Shown in pieces: positions 18,748 through 29,249 of a stretch of 64,000 bases of DNA. The position numbers were made by a program, and so were the translations under genes. The number at the start of each line of letters is the position of its first letter. The first letter of the stretch is position 1. A model generated the notes under the pieces. It did no database searches and was not told where the DNA came from. It saw only the letters and a program-made list of their open reading frames with translations. Source of the DNA: Vibrio casei (lineage in GTDB: Bacteria > Pseudomonadota > Gammaproteobacteria > Enterobacterales > Vibrionaceae). The stretch spans positions 1,860,001-1,924,000 of the forward strand of contig NZ_AP018680.1 in the NCBI RefSeq assembly GCF_002218025.2. Reading direction: 5' to 3'.

Positions 18748-19884
18748 ATGTATGCTCTGATTAATGCCAAAATTTACACCGGTCATGACGTGCTTACAGA
18801 ACACGCAGTCGTGATTGAAAAAGGCAAAATCAAATCTGTCATCAAGAGTAAAGACTTACCAAAAAACATTGAAATTAAAGATTTAAATGGTGCGATTCTC
18901 AGTCCTGGTTTCATTGACTTACAGTTGAATGGCTGTGGTGGCGTAATGCTGAATGATGAAATCACAGCAGAAACCATGCAAATTATGCATAGAGCCAATT
19001 TAAAATCTGGCTGTACAAGCTTTACTCCGACTTTAATTACCTCTTCAAATGAAGATATGCAACAAGCAATTAAAGCAGGCAGAGAATATCAACAACAATA
19101 TAAAAATCAATCATTAGGTTTGCACTTAGAAGGTCCATACTTAAATGTTTTGAAAAAGGGCATCCACCGCCCTGATTTTATTAGGAAATCTGATGATGAT
19201 ATGATTCAATTGATGTGTGATAATCATGATGTTATTGCAAAAGTGACATTAGCGCCCGAACAAAACAAATCTGAGCATATTCAAGAACTTACTGAAGCTG
19301 GTATAGTTGTATCTATAGGCCATACTAACGCCACTTATACTGAAGCCCGTGAAGGCTTTGCTCATGGTATTAGCTTTGCTACGCATTTATTCAATGCAAT
19401 GACACCAATGGTTGGCCGCGAACCTGGTGTTGTTGGTGCGATATATGACACAGCAGAAGTATATGCTGGTATCATTGCTGATGGCTTTCATGTTGATTAT
19501 GCAAACATCCGTATCGCCCATAAAATTAAAGGTGATAAGCTTGTTTTAGTGACTGATGCCACAGCTCCGGCAGGTGCTGATATGGATCACTTTATTTTTG
19601 TTGGTAAGAAAGTATATTACCGAGATGGCAAATGTGTTGATGAAAATGGCACACTTGGTGGTTCAGCTTTAACCATGATTGAAGCCGTACGTAATACGGT
19701 TGAACATGTAGGGATCGCTTTAGACGAAGCACTGCGTATGGCTACGCTTTATCCAGCTCGAGCAATTGGGGTCGATAAGCAGCTTGGCGTAATCAAATCA
19801 GGAATGGTTGCAAACTTAACTGTATTTGATCGTGACTTTAATGTAAAAGCGACGATTGTTAACGGACAATACGAGCAGACTTAA
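18748..19884 (+). CDS. nagA: N-acetylglucosamine-6-phosphate deacetylase
   Basis: Metal-dependent amidohydrolase (378 aa; E. coli 382) that removes acetate from GlcNAc-6-[15 protein letters not shown] follows the first beta-domain. Metal ligands lie in LHLEGPYLN (Glu), SIGHTNA (His) and FATHLFNAM (His), and the catalytic Asp is in [10 protein letters not shown] use ATG 18748 ([13 protein letters not shown]), preceded by AAAGGGTG; the GTG at 18739 would add three residues. Second gene of nagBAC, 2 bp before nagC. Confidence 0.96.
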   Translation: MYALINAKIYTGHDVLTEHAVVIEKGKIKSVIKSKDLPKNIEIKDLNGAILSPGFIDLQLNGCGGVMLNDEITAETMQIMHRANLKSGCTSFTPTLITSSNEDMQQAIKAGREYQQQYKNQSLGLHLEGPYLNVLKKGIHRPDFIRKSDDDMIQLMCDNHDVIAKVTLAPEQNKSEHIQELTEAGIVVSIGHTNATYTEAREGFAHGISFATHLFNAMTPMVGREPGVVGAIYDTAEVYAGIIADGFHVDYANIRIAHKIKGDKLVLVTDATAPAGADMDHFIFVGKKVYYRDGKCVDENGTLGGSALTMIEAVRNTVEHVGIALDEALRMATLYPARAIGVDKQLGVIKSGMVANLTVFDRDFNVKATIVNGQYEQT

Positions 19885-19886
19885 TA

Positions 19887-21101
19887 ATGAATGGCGGACA
19901 AATTGGTAATGTAGATTTAGTAAAACAGCTCAACAGTGCAGCTGTATATCGTTTGATCGATCAACAAGGTCCAATATCAAGGATCCAAGTTGCCGATGTA
20001 AGCCAACTTGCCCCCGCCAGTGTCACCAAAATAACCCGTCAGCTTTTAGAGCGAGGCTTAATTAAGGAAGTAGCACAACAAGCCTCAACCGGTGGACGAC
20101 GTGCTATTTCTTTAACCACAGAAACAGGACCTTTCCATTCAATAGCAATTCGTCTTGGTCGCGATTATATTCAGATTAGTCTGTACGATCTTAGTGGCCA
20201 CGAATTATCGAATCACCACTCCCCTTTTCGATATGACAAACAACAAGATTTACTGGATGGTCTTGTTTTACATACCAAAGCTTTCATTAATCAAAATAAA
20301 AATTTAATTGACCAACTGATTGCAATTGGAGTTACCCTGCCGGGGTTAGTTAACCCAGAAACAGGTGTCGTTGAGTACATGCCCAACACAGAAATTGACA
20401 ATTTATCTCTGGGTAAATTATTACAAAAAACATTTTCTGTTGAAGTATTTGTTGGAAACGATATCCGCGGTTTAGCACTAGCTGAACATTACTTTGGTGC
20501 TAGTCGTGACTGCCAAGATTCAATATTAGTCAGTGTTTATCGTGGTGCAGGTGCAGGTATCATCGTAAATGGGCAAGTATTTTTGGGTTCAAACCGAAAC
20601 GTTGGTGAAATCGGCCATATACAAATTGAGCCACTCGGTGATCGCTGTCAATGTGGAAATTTTGGCTGCCTTGAAACCGTTGCCGCCAATCCTGCAATTA
20701 TCGCTCATATAAAACAACGCTTAGAACAGGGTTACCCATCAAGCTTGGCACAAATCGAATCACTAACAATGTCGGCTATTTGTGAGCATGCTAATCAAGG
20801 TGATGAGCTAGCTTCTCAATCACTCATTCGAGTGGGTAATCATCTTGGTAAAGCCATCGCGATGACTGTTAACTTGTTTAATCCACAAAAAATCATCATT
20901 GCGGGTGAAATCGTTAAGTCAAAAGAGATCATTTTTCACGCGATTCAGCGAAATATACAAAACCACTCTCTAGCAGCTTTCCATAAAAACTTACCAATTG
21001 TTGAATCACAGCTATACACAAAACCGACTATTGGGGCGTTTGCCATGATTAAGCGTGCAATGCTAAATGGCGTCCTATTACAAAAACTATTAGAAAATTA
21101 A
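19887..21101 (+). CDS. nagC: N-acetylglucosamine operon repressor NagC (ROK family)
   Basis: ROK-family regulator (404 aa; E. coli 406) that binds GlcNAc-6-P and controls the nag and often chitin genes. The N-terminal winged helix (about 15-75) has the recognition region LAPASVTKITRQLLERGLI. The kinase-like ROK domain has the Zn motif CQCGNFGCLE near 254-263 and a DIRGLALAEH segment. It lies 2 bp after nagA, so it is co-transcribed and likely autoregulated through the paired operators upstream of nagB. Confidence 0.95.
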   Translation: MNGGQIGNVDLVKQLNSAAVYRLIDQQGPISRIQVADVSQLAPASVTKITRQLLERGLIKEVAQQASTGGRRAISLTTETGPFHSIAIRLGRDYIQISLYDLSGHELSNHHSPFRYDKQQDLLDGLVLHTKAFINQNKNLIDQLIAIGVTLPGLVNPETGVVEYMPNTEIDNLSLGKLLQKTFSVEVFVGNDIRGLALAEHYFGASRDCQDSILVSVYRGAGAGIIVNGQVFLGSNRNVGEIGHIQIEPLGDRCQCGNFGCLETVAANPAIIAHIKQRLEQGYPSSLAQIESLTMSAICEHANQGDELASQSLIRVGNHLGKAIAMTVNLFNPQKIIIAGEIVKSKEIIFHAIQRNIQNHSLAAFHKNLPIVESQLYTKPTIGAFAMIKRAMLNGVLLQKLLEN

Positions 21102-21122
21102 ATCAAATAACTCTATGATCTC

Positions 21123-21152
21123 AAGCGGATATATCTAAAGATATATCCGCTT
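21123..21152 (+). terminator. terminator of nagBAC
   Basis: Perfect 14-bp stem AAGCGGATATATCT and its complement, with almost no loop, followed by TTTACTTTT. It is 22 bp after the nagC stop. Confidence 0.9.
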
Positions 21153-21189
21153 TTTACTTTTATCCCTCCTAATTCTCTGGAAATTTAAA

Positions 21190-22819
21190 ATGGATATCTT
21201 TTTAATCATCGCTGCATTTGTTTCAGGCTTTATTGCCCTGAGGCTCAATTTACCTCCGCTTGTTGGTTTTCTTATTGCGGGATTTGGTTTTCAATATTTT
21301 GATTTTCATAGCAATGAAGTTATCTCTACCTTGTCCGATCTAGGTGTCACTCTTTTACTTTTTACTTTTTACTATTGGTCTGAAACTAGATGTTAAATCA
21401 TTATTAGCAAAAGAAATATGGGCCAGTGCAACCTTACATAATGTACTTTCTACTGTATTTTTCACGCTTGCTTTGATCGGATTAAAATCTATTGGTATCA
21501 AATTATTTACTGATATAGATTCCTTACAACTGTTACTACTGGCTTTTGTCCTGTCTTTTTCTAGCACTGTGTTTGCTATTAAAAGCTTAGAAGAGCAAGG
21601 TAGTATGAACTCCACCTTTGCAACAATTTCCATTGGTATCTTGATCATGCAAGATATCTTCGCCGTTTTATTTCTGACCATTTCAACCGGCAAAATTCCC
21701 GAATGGTATGCTATAGCGTTATTTCTTTTACCATTCGCTCGACCTCTTTTTTATAAAATCCTCGATAAATGTGGGCATGGAGAAGTGCTGCTTCTTTATG
21801 GCTTTTTCATGGCCTTGGTCATGGGCGCTGGTTTATTCACTGCCGTCGGTATGAAGGCTGATTTGGGCGCATTAATTTTAGGTATGCTGCTCGCAGGTCA
21901 CCATAAAGCTTCCGAGCTTTCAAAATCACTATTCAATATAAAAGAGCTGTTCTTAGTTTGTTTCTTTTTAAATATCGGCTTATCAAATACACCAACCTTA
22001 GATGGACTGATTTTAGCTATCTTATTAGTCTTGTTACTGCCCATAAAAGGCATCCTCTATTTTGCGGTGATCAACTTATTTAAGTTTAGAGTACGGACTT
22101 CATTACTCTCTTCCCTCACCCTTCTAAATTATAGTGAATTTGGACTGATTGTGTCAGGCTTATCTTATAAACTTGGTTGGTTACCTGGAGAGATGATGGT
22201 CGCGATTGCTTTAGCCGTATCACTTTCTTTTATCATCGCGGCACCTATCAACAACATAAGCCATAAAATATACCGATATACTTCTCCTTGGCTAAGAGAA
22301 CGCGCCGATGAAAAGCTTCACTTCCGGGATAAAAGAATAAACTCTGGAAACGCTCAAGTATTAATTTTAGGCATGGGGAGAATTGGAACCGGGGCCTATG
22401 ATGAAATTCGAACCCGTTATGGCAAAATTAGTTTGGGTATCGAAACTCGCAGCGATGTTGTCCACACCCACCGACAAAGCGGCCGAAATGTGATTCAAGG
22501 CGATGCTACTGACTCTGATTTTTGGGAACGGATTTTAGATATAGCCAATGTAAAACTCGTGCTATTAGCAATGCCGCATCATCAAGGAAATCAATCGGCT
22601 TTAGAACAACTAAAGGCTCGACACTATAAAGGCCAAGTTGCGGCCATTGCAGAGTTCCCAGATCAAGTAACTGAACTCACACAAAATGGCGTGGATGCAG
22701 CATTTAATATATACAACGAAGCAGGGGCAGGTTTTGCTCGACATGTTTGTGATAAATTAAACCCTCAGTTTAAGCTTATGCAACATGGAAATTGGGACAA
22801 AACAAACGATTTAACCTAA
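21190..22819 (+). pseudogene. cation:proton antiporter (CPA2) with RCK domain, split by a 7-bp duplication
   Basis: Two overlapping frames together encode one Kef/YbaL-like potassium-proton antiporter of about 540 residues. Frame 1 runs from ATG 21190 (MDIFLIIAAFVSGFIALRL) to TAA 21394; frame 2 continues to TAA 22819. The homologous join should read GVTLLLFTIGLKLDVKSLL. Frame 1 instead reads LLLFTFYYWSETRC and stops, because CTTTTTA is duplicated at 21358-21371. Removing one copy restores the frame exactly. The later part has about ten helices and a TrkA-N NAD-binding domain (VLILGMGRIGTGAYDEI). The gene is otherwise intact and has not decayed, which suggests a recent or reversible event. Confidence 0.85.
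21352..21371 (+). repeat. short tandem repeat (CTTTTA + 2 x CTTTTTA) inside the antiporter gene
   Basis: CTTTTA (21352-21357) is followed by CTTTTTA at 21358-21364 and 21365-21371. Two heptamers put the downstream gene out of frame; one heptamer, or four, would be in frame. Such tracts can change length by slippage. Confidence 0.85.
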
Positions 22820-23040
22820 TTATTCTACATATGAGGAACCGCTTGCTGGATACTGGTGCGTATAAAAACCAACTTGAAATGGATAATATCAATCAAAAAT
22901 CGATTTTAATTAAAAAATATTCACCACAGGTGTAGTTTAAGGTTTTTTTTAACAATGATTGGTTGCTTTTTTTATTGATACTGGCAAATTGAATGTAACG
23001 AAAAAATAATAACTTCAAAATGGATTTTTAAGGAAAGAGT

Positions 23041-24705
23041 ATGTGTTCAATATTTGGTATTTTAGACATAAAATCAGATCCAGCCGCTTTACGTCCAATT
23101 GCACTAGAGATGTCGAAAAAACTTCGCCACCGTGGACCTGACTGGTCTGGCATCTATGCATCCGACAGCGCCATTCTCGCTCATGAACGTTTATCAATTG
23201 TCGGTTTAAATAGTGGTGCACAACCACTTTATAGCGAAGATAAAAAACATATTCTAGCCGTGAATGGTGAAATCTATAACCACAAAGAAATCCGAGCGAA
23301 ATATGCGGATAAATTCAACTTTCAAACAGATTCAGACTGCGAAGTCATTCTCGCGTTATATCAAGAATTAGGCGAAAACTTACTGGAAGAACTAAACGGA
23401 ATTTTTGCTTTCGTTCTTTATGATGAAGAGAAAGATAAGTACCTTGTTGGCCGTGACCACATAGGTATTATTCCTCTTTATCAGGGTTATGATGAACACG
23501 GTAACTACTATGTTGCTTCAGAAATGAAAGCCTTAGTACCTGTTTGTAAAACAATCAGTGAATTTCCTCCGGGTAGTTACTATAGCTCAGATGATTCCGA
23601 ACCCGTCCGTTATTATCAACGAGATTGGATGGAATACGCAGCAGTCCAAGGTAATTTAACAAATAAAGAAGATCTAACGAAAGCTCTAGAAGATGCAGTG
23701 AAGCGTCAATTAATGACAGACGTTCCATACGGTGTATTACTTTCTGGTGGATTGGACTCCTCCATCACTTCTGCTGTCGCTAAGCGCTTTGCAGCGATGC
23801 GTATTGAAGATGATGAGCAATCTCAAGCTTGGTGGCCTCAACTGCACTCTTTCGCGATTGGTCTTGAAGATGCCCCTGACTTAAAGGCAGCTCGTGAAGT
23901 TGCAGAGAAACTTGGCACAGTTCACCATGAAATGACTTATACCGTTCAAGAGGGCCTTGATGCGATCCGTGATGTTATCTACCATATCGAAACCTATGAT
24001 GTGACTACGATTCGTGCTTCGACCCCAATGTTCTTGCTTGCACGTAAGATTAAAGCGATGGGAATTAAAATGGTATTGTCTGGTGAAGGTGCGGATGAAA
24101 TATTTGGCGGTTATTTATACTTCCATAAAGCACCTAACGCTAAAGAATTCCATGAAGAAACCGTTCGTAAACTACTCGCTCTTAATATGTTCGACTGTGC
24201 ACGTGCTAATAAATCATTAGCAGCTTGGGGAGTTGAAGGCCGCGTACCTTTCTTAGATAAAGAATTTATCGATGTGGCAATGCGCTTGAACCCAGAAGAT
24301 AAAATGTGTGGTAACGGAAAGATGGAGAAACACATATTACGTGAGTGTTTTGAACATTATCTTCCTGAATCTATTGCATGGCGCCAAAAAGAACAATTTT
24401 CTGATGGCGTTGGTTATAACTGGATTGACTCACTAAAAGCCCAAGCTGAAGAGAAAGTAACAATTCAACAATTAGAAACAGCAGCATTCAAGTTTCCGTA
24501 TAACACACCAACGACTAAAGAAGGTTATGTATATCGTGAAATTTTCTCTGAACTGTTTCCTTTAGAATCTGCGGCCAAATGTGTCCCTGGTGGTCCATCG
24601 GTTGCTTGTTCTTCTGCAACAGCCATTGAATGGGATGAATCATTCAAGAATAATGCTGACCCTTCAGGGCGTGCTATAAAATCGGTTCATAACGACGCTT
24701 ATTAA
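23041..24705 (+). CDS. asnB: asparagine synthase B (glutamine-hydrolysing)
   Basis: Makes asparagine from aspartate, glutamine and ATP (554 aa, the same as E. coli). Cys2, exposed after Met removal, is the glutaminase nucleophile (MCSIFGILD). The class II amidotransferase domain has RHRGPDWSG and VNGEIYNH. The synthetase PP-loop is SGGLDSS at 235-241, with GEGADEIFGGY later. The start follows AAGGAAAG. The 221-bp upstream gap (22820-23040) is AT-rich with no supported ORF. It is followed by a hairpin terminator. Confidence 0.97.
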   Translation: MCSIFGILDIKSDPAALRPIALEMSKKLRHRGPDWSGIYASDSAILAHERLSIVGLNSGAQPLYSEDKKHILAVNGEIYNHKEIRAKYADKFNFQTDSDCEVILALYQELGENLLEELNGIFAFVLYDEEKDKYLVGRDHIGIIPLYQGYDEHGNYYVASEMKALVPVCKTISEFPPGSYYSSDDSEPVRYYQRDWMEYAAVQGNLTNKEDLTKALEDAVKRQLMTDVPYGVLLSGGLDSSITSAVAKRFAAMRIEDDEQSQAWWPQLHSFAIGLEDAPDLKAAREVAEKLGTVHHEMTYTVQEGLDAIRDVIYHIETYDVTTIRASTPMFLLARKIKAMGIKMVLSGEGADEIFGGYLYFHKAPNAKEFHEETVRKLLALNMFDCARANKSLAAWGVEGRVPFLDKEFIDVAMRLNPEDKMCGNGKMEKHILRECFEHYLPESIAWRQKEQFSDGVGYNWIDSLKAQAEEKVTIQQLETAAFKFPYNTPTTKEGYVYREIFSELFPLESAAKCVPGGPSVACSSATAIEWDESFKNNADPSGRAIKSVHNDAY

Positions 24706-24726
24706 TCGATTTTAATAACCATAAAT

Positions 24727-24762
24727 ATAATGCCTCTAATGCTTATTCATAAGAGGCATTAT
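24727..24762 (+). terminator. terminator after asnB
   Basis: An 11-bp perfect stem ATAATGCCTCT / AGAGGCATTAT with extra inner pairing (CTTAT/ATAAG), followed by TTATCTTATT. Confidence 0.75.
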
Positions 24763-24848
24763 TTATCTTATTCATGGGATTCAGGAGGAAAAAATAACGT
24801 TACCTATAAACCTTACCCCAATAAAAAGATAAAGACTTTGATAGTAAG

Positions 24849-25343
24849 TTAACGCCACACCACATCGTTGTTATCGACTTTAACTTTAACCTGTTGATTA
24901 ATAAGTGTAATGAATAGAATAGAACGTTTTTCACCATCAGGTTCTTGATATATCGCATCAAATCCAGCAAATTGCCCTGATTTTATTTGAATAACCTGCC
25001 CTGATTGAGGTAATTGAGTGCAATCTAAGTCATCATGATTTTCACACTGCTTTAATTGTTCGATAAGACTTACTGGTACTTGATAAGGTTGCCCACCAAA
25101 TCTTACAAAGTCCATAACACCACGAGTGGAGCGAATCGTCGTAAAGCTAGGACTCGTTGACATATCTAAACCAATAAAAATATAGGACGGAAATAAAGCT
25201 TCTAAAACTCGCTTTCTTTTTCCTCGAACAATTTTTTCTACTTCTACTTCAGGGTAATAACAACCTATTGATTGATTTTCTAAATGCATTTTTGCTCTTT
25301 GTTGTTCGCCACGCTTACAATAAAGTAAATACCAGGATTCCAT
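24849..25343 (-). CDS. rfaH: transcription antiterminator RfaH
   Basis: NusG paralogue (164 aa; E. coli 162) that is recruited by ops elements and lets RNA polymerase read through long envelope-polysaccharide and similar operons, coupling them to ribosomes. The N-terminal NGN domain begins MESWYLLYCKRGEQQRA, with EKIVRGKRKRV and LFPSYIFIGLD. The KOW domain at the C-terminus has SGQFAGFDAIYQEPDGEKRS. ATG 25343 has GGTAAG upstream; a GTG two codons earlier is the alternative. I found no convincing ops element within this window, as expected for a trans-acting factor. Confidence 0.92.
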   Translation of the reverse strand: MESWYLLYCKRGEQQRAKMHLENQSIGCYYPEVEVEKIVRGKRKRVLEALFPSYIFIGLDMSTSPSFTTIRSTRGVMDFVRFGGQPYQVPVSLIEQLKQCENHDDLDCTQLPQSGQVIQIKSGQFAGFDAIYQEPDGEKRSILFITLINQQVKVKVDNNDVVWR

Positions 25344-25731
25344 GATCACTTACCCTTAAAAATTTTAATCCATCCTACCATCATCTCTTAACGGTTAAAA
25401 TCCTCATATCAATATCAAGAACACCAACAAATAAAGCAATTTATTAACATCAATCGAATAAAAATAACATTATCGTTCTTTATTTATCCAATCAGTAAGT
25501 AGATGTAAAAACTAATGTCTCAGATCATTGTAGTTTTAAAATTTGGTCTGTATATATAATAGAAGCATTAGATTCTGTAATATTAAGCATTAAAAAAACT
25601 TATGCGATGAGGGCTCTTTTTTCTATCAATAAAAGATAAAAAAAATAGTTTTCTAAATATACGGACTCCTAGTATGCAATCACCAACTTTTTCAAAGATG
25701 GTAGTAAGTATTCATTATTTGGAACAATCAC
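25344..25731. other. 388-bp AT-rich gap between rfaH and the peptide transporter gene
   Basis: Divergent promoter region. A TATAAT hexamer preceded by TATA (about 25550-25560) is a candidate -10 box for the transporter, but no well-spaced -35 is obvious. Short frames here lack ribosome sites. No repeat or RNA gene is seen. Confidence 0.4.
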
Positions 25732-27231
25732 ATGACAACACACCAAACACAAACGTCACAAACTAAGTCATTCATGACAGTATCCATGATTGAATTATGG
25801 GAACGATTTGGCTACTACGGTATGCAAGCACTGATCGTTTACTTCATGATCCAACGTCTAGGCTTTGAAGACTCACGAGCAAATTTAGTTTGGGGGGCTT
25901 GTGCTGCATTAATTTATGTATCACCGGCTATCGGCGGCTGGATTGGCGATAAAGTTTTAGGAACCAAGCGTACAATGCTCCTAGGTGCATTTATCTTAGC
26001 GCTTGGCTATGCAGTAATGACGATTCCATCAGAAAACACATGGGTACTATTCTTTGCCTTAGGCATCATCGTTGTTGGTAATGGTTTCTTTAAGCCCAAT
26101 GCTGGTAACCTTGTGCGCAAAATTTATGAAGGCGATGACTCAAAAATTGACAGTGCATTTACCATCTACTACATGGCAGTAAATGTTGGTTCAACTTTCT
26201 CTATGCTACTAACACCATGGATTAAAGATTACGTCAATGAACATTACGGTAATCAATTTGGCTGGCACGCGGCTTTTGCAGTTTGTTGTGTGGGTCTGTT
26301 AGTCGGTATGGGAAACTACTTTTTGATGCGAAAATCACTGAGTAAATATGGTTCAAAACCAGATACCAAACCCGTAGATCAGCGTAAACTAGCGATGGTG
26401 ATTACCGGCGCCGTTGCAGCCGTTGGTATTTCAGCGTTAATTCTTGAATACCAAACTCTGGCTCGAATCTTCGTTTATGTTGCAGGTATTGTCGTTCTTG
26501 GTATTTTTATTCATCTTATTCGTAGCAGTGAAAAGCATGAGCGTGCAGGATTGATTGCCGCACTAGTATTAATCATTCAGACCGTATTTTTCTTCATTTT
26601 CTATCAGCAAATGTCGACCTCATTGGCTCTATTTGCCTTACGAAACGTTGATCTTAACTTCAATATATTCGGCATCAACTTGATGACCTGGTCTCCTGGA
26701 CAATTCCAAGCATTGAATCCAATCTGGATTATGCTACTTAGTCCAATACTAGCTTTCCTTTATACAAAAGCAGGTAAGAACAATAAAGACTTTTCTATTG
26801 CAGGTAAATTTGCTTTAGGCTTTGCTGTTGTCGCGGTCGGCTTCTTTGTTTACGGTTTTGCTGGTAATTTTGCGGTTAATGGTAAAACAACCTCTTGGGT
26901 TATGATCGTCGGTTACGGTGCCTACTCTTTAGGGGAATTACTCGTAAGTGGCCTAGGCCTTGCAATGATCGCACGCTATGCTCCTGAGCGTATGGGTGGC
27001 TTCATGATGGGTGCTTATTATGTTGCTTGTGGTATTTCACAATACTTAGGTGGCGTAGTGGCTAACTTTGCAAGTATTCCAAAAGGGATGAGTAACCCAC
27101 TCGAAACCTTAGATATTTATACAAGCTTGTTCAATAAGCTCGGTATGGCGGCAGTCGTCTGTACGTTTATCGCTCTAGCTGTTCTTCCATTGATGCGTCG
27201 CCTAGACAAAAGACATCAAGGCATTCATTAA
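25732..27231 (+). CDS. POT-family proton:oligopeptide symporter (DtpA/DtpB-like)
   Basis: Major-facilitator peptide transporter (499 aa) taking up di- and tripeptides with protons across the inner membrane. The family motif ExxERFxYYG is seen as ELWERFGYYGMQAL near residues 20-33. GWIGDKVLGTKRT follows the third helix, and GNGFFKPNAGNLV is the PTR2 signature. About 14 helices are predicted. The paralogue (dtpA, dtpB and so on) cannot be chosen from sequence alone. A long upstream region (388 bp) suggests its own regulation. Confidence 0.9.
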   Translation: MTTHQTQTSQTKSFMTVSMIELWERFGYYGMQALIVYFMIQRLGFEDSRANLVWGACAALIYVSPAIGGWIGDKVLGTKRTMLLGAFILALGYAVMTIPSENTWVLFFALGIIVVGNGFFKPNAGNLVRKIYEGDDSKIDSAFTIYYMAVNVGSTFSMLLTPWIKDYVNEHYGNQFGWHAAFAVCCVGLLVGMGNYFLMRKSLSKYGSKPDTKPVDQRKLAMVITGAVAAVGISALILEYQTLARIFVYVAGIVVLGIFIHLIRSSEKHERAGLIAALVLIIQTVFFFIFYQQMSTSLALFALRNVDLNFNIFGINLMTWSPGQFQALNPIWIMLLSPILAFLYTKAGKNNKDFSIAGKFALGFAVVAVGFFVYGFAGNFAVNGKTTSWVMIVGYGAYSLGELLVSGLGLAMIARYAPERMGGFMMGAYYVACGISQYLGGVVANFASIPKGMSNPLETLDIYTSLFNKLGMAAVVCTFIALAVLPLMRRLDKRHQGIH

Positions 27232-27253
27232 TACCTTGATTCAGATATAAATA

Positions 27254-27286
27254 ACCCCCAAGGTTGGTTATCTAACTATTGGGGGT
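27254..27286 (+). terminator. hairpin after the peptide transporter gene
   Basis: Perfect 8-bp stem ACCCCCAA / TTGGGGGT with a further inner GGTTA/TAACT pairing. The downstream T content is modest, so terminator strength is uncertain. Confidence 0.65.
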
Positions 27287-27345
27287 CACTTCATTATGCG
27301 ATATTTTTTGCCTAAATAATCTCAAATACAATTCAAAGATAAACT

Positions 27346-28323
27346 TTAAAAATCATCTCGAATTAAGGCTACCATCATTTCCATATGCTCATCTGAATCA
27401 TTTAAACATTCAATATAACGATATTCTTGCCCACCAGCACCTTGGTAGATCTCTTTACACTCAATAGCAATCTCTTCTAACGTTTCAATGCAATCACAAG
27501 CAAACGCAGGAGAAATAATATCTAATTTTCCCACTGACTTCTTGGCCAAACTTTCCAACGTTTTATCCGTGTAAGGCTGTAACCATTCTTCTTTCCCAAA
27601 ACGAGATTGATAACTCATGCCCATTTGGTTTTCCGTAAGCCCTAATTCTATGCGAAGTAATTCCGTTGTTTGCTCACAATGGACAGGATAAACATCACCT
27701 TGTTCTGCTAGCCTTTTAGGAATGCCATGATAAGAACACAATAAGTAATCACCCTGCCCATGCTCTTGCCAATGTTGTTTAACTTTACTCGCCAATGCTT
27801 TAATAAATAAAGGATGATGGTAATACTCTCGAATCAAACGATACGAAGGAATCACTAAGCTTTTTTGCAAAACACGATTAAACGCGTCAGAGACTGCTGC
27901 TGTAGTCGTGCTCGAATATTGAGGGTACAAAGGCAAAACCGTAATATCATTGCAACCTTGGGCTTTTAATGCTTCTAGACCAGCGTCAAGGCTTGGATTA
28001 CCATAAGTCATTCCAATTTCAACCGGCATATTTATCTTTTGTTTCAGTTGCGCCGCTTGTCGCTTAGCATACACCATCAAAGGTGACCCCTCTTCCATCC
28101 AAACTTGTTGATACACTTTAGCTACTTTGGGTGATCTAAGCGGTAAAATGACACCATTTAGCAAAGGTTTCCAAACGATACTTGGTATGCTTACAACCCG
28201 TTTATCGCTTAAAAATTGTTTTAAGAAACGTTTTATTGCCGCGGGTGTTGCTTCATCTGGTGTCCCTAAATTAACGAGTAGTACGCCCTGAGTTCTAGGC
28301 GAATCTTGTGATACATGGTTCAT
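27346..28323 (-). CDS. hemH: ferrochelatase
   Basis: Inserts ferrous iron into protoporphyrin IX, the last step of haem synthesis (325 aa; E. coli 320). The N-terminal GVLLVNLGTPDEAT is the family signature. The catalytic His lies in YHGIPKRLAE and the conserved Glu in CIETLEEIAIE. ATG 28323 (MNHVSQDS) has GGGAG at the right distance; the frame extends five codons further upstream without need. It lies downstream of adk, the conserved adk-hemH order, but a terminator intervenes. Confidence 0.95.
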   Translation of the reverse strand: MNHVSQDSPRTQGVLLVNLGTPDEATPAAIKRFLKQFLSDKRVVSIPSIVWKPLLNGVILPLRSPKVAKVYQQVWMEEGSPLMVYAKRQAAQLKQKINMPVEIGMTYGNPSLDAGLEALKAQGCNDITVLPLYPQYSSTTTAAVSDAFNRVLQKSLVIPSYRLIREYYHHPLFIKALASKVKQHWQEHGQGDYLLCSYHGIPKRLAEQGDVYPVHCEQTTELLRIELGLTENQMGMSYQSRFGKEEWLQPYTDKTLESLAKKSVGKLDIISPAFACDCIETLEEIAIECKEIYQGAGGQEYRYIECLNDSDEHMEMMVALIRDDF

Positions 28324-28357
28324 GCAATCTCCCAACACCGAATAAATGGTATAAAAA

Positions 28358-28378
28358 AAGCGACTATTTAAGTCGCTT
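28358..28378 (-). terminator. terminator between adk and hemH
   Basis: Perfect 8-bp stem AAGCGACT / AGTCGCTT with a 5-nt loop, followed on the minus strand by TTTTTTATACC. It stops adk transcripts before hemH. Confidence 0.85.
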
Positions 28379-28431
28379 AATATAACAAATTCTATTTATC
28401 AGAACAGGTTAACTTCCATTAAACCGCATCT

Positions 28432-29094
<663 letters not shown>

Positions 29095-29104
29095 TTAATA
29101 TTTT

Positions 29105-29153
29105 TATACCGAAGCTCACTGTAATAATGATCACTACGGTAAGTTTCGGTATA
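29105..29153 (-). repeat. imperfect 12-bp inverted repeat in the adk upstream region
   Basis: TATACCGAAGCT (29105-29116) pairs with AGTTTCGGTATA (29142-29153), with one mismatch that is G-U in RNA. It lies 26-74 bp upstream of the adk ATG, so it may be an operator or a leader hairpin. The spacer also carries a weak dyad (CACTGTA...TGATCACTA). Confidence 0.5.
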
Positions 29154-29208
29154 AGGATTTCGGTAGTATATCCTTGTCATCACAAAGATTACTGCCCTAT
29201 TATCATTT

Positions 29209-29240
29209 GAGGCTAGAATTTTACCACAAATTCTAGCCTC
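29209..29240 (-). terminator. hairpin after htpG
   Basis: Perfect 13-bp stem GAGGCTAGAATTT / AAATTCTAGCCTC, 9 bp after the htpG stop. The minus-strand tail (TCAAATGATAAT) is only weakly T-rich. Confidence 0.7.
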
Positions 29241-29249
29241 ATTTCATTT

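Noticed and set aside
21344..21394. Programmed ribosomal frameshift joining the two antiporter frames
   Set aside because: The required shift is +1 (or -2), while the tract resembles a -1 slippery site, and the exact 7-bp duplication explains the break more simply.
22831..22935. 34-codon frame between the antiporter gene and asnB
   Set aside because: No Shine-Dalgarno before ATG 22831, and the composition is ordinary for AT-rich spacer.
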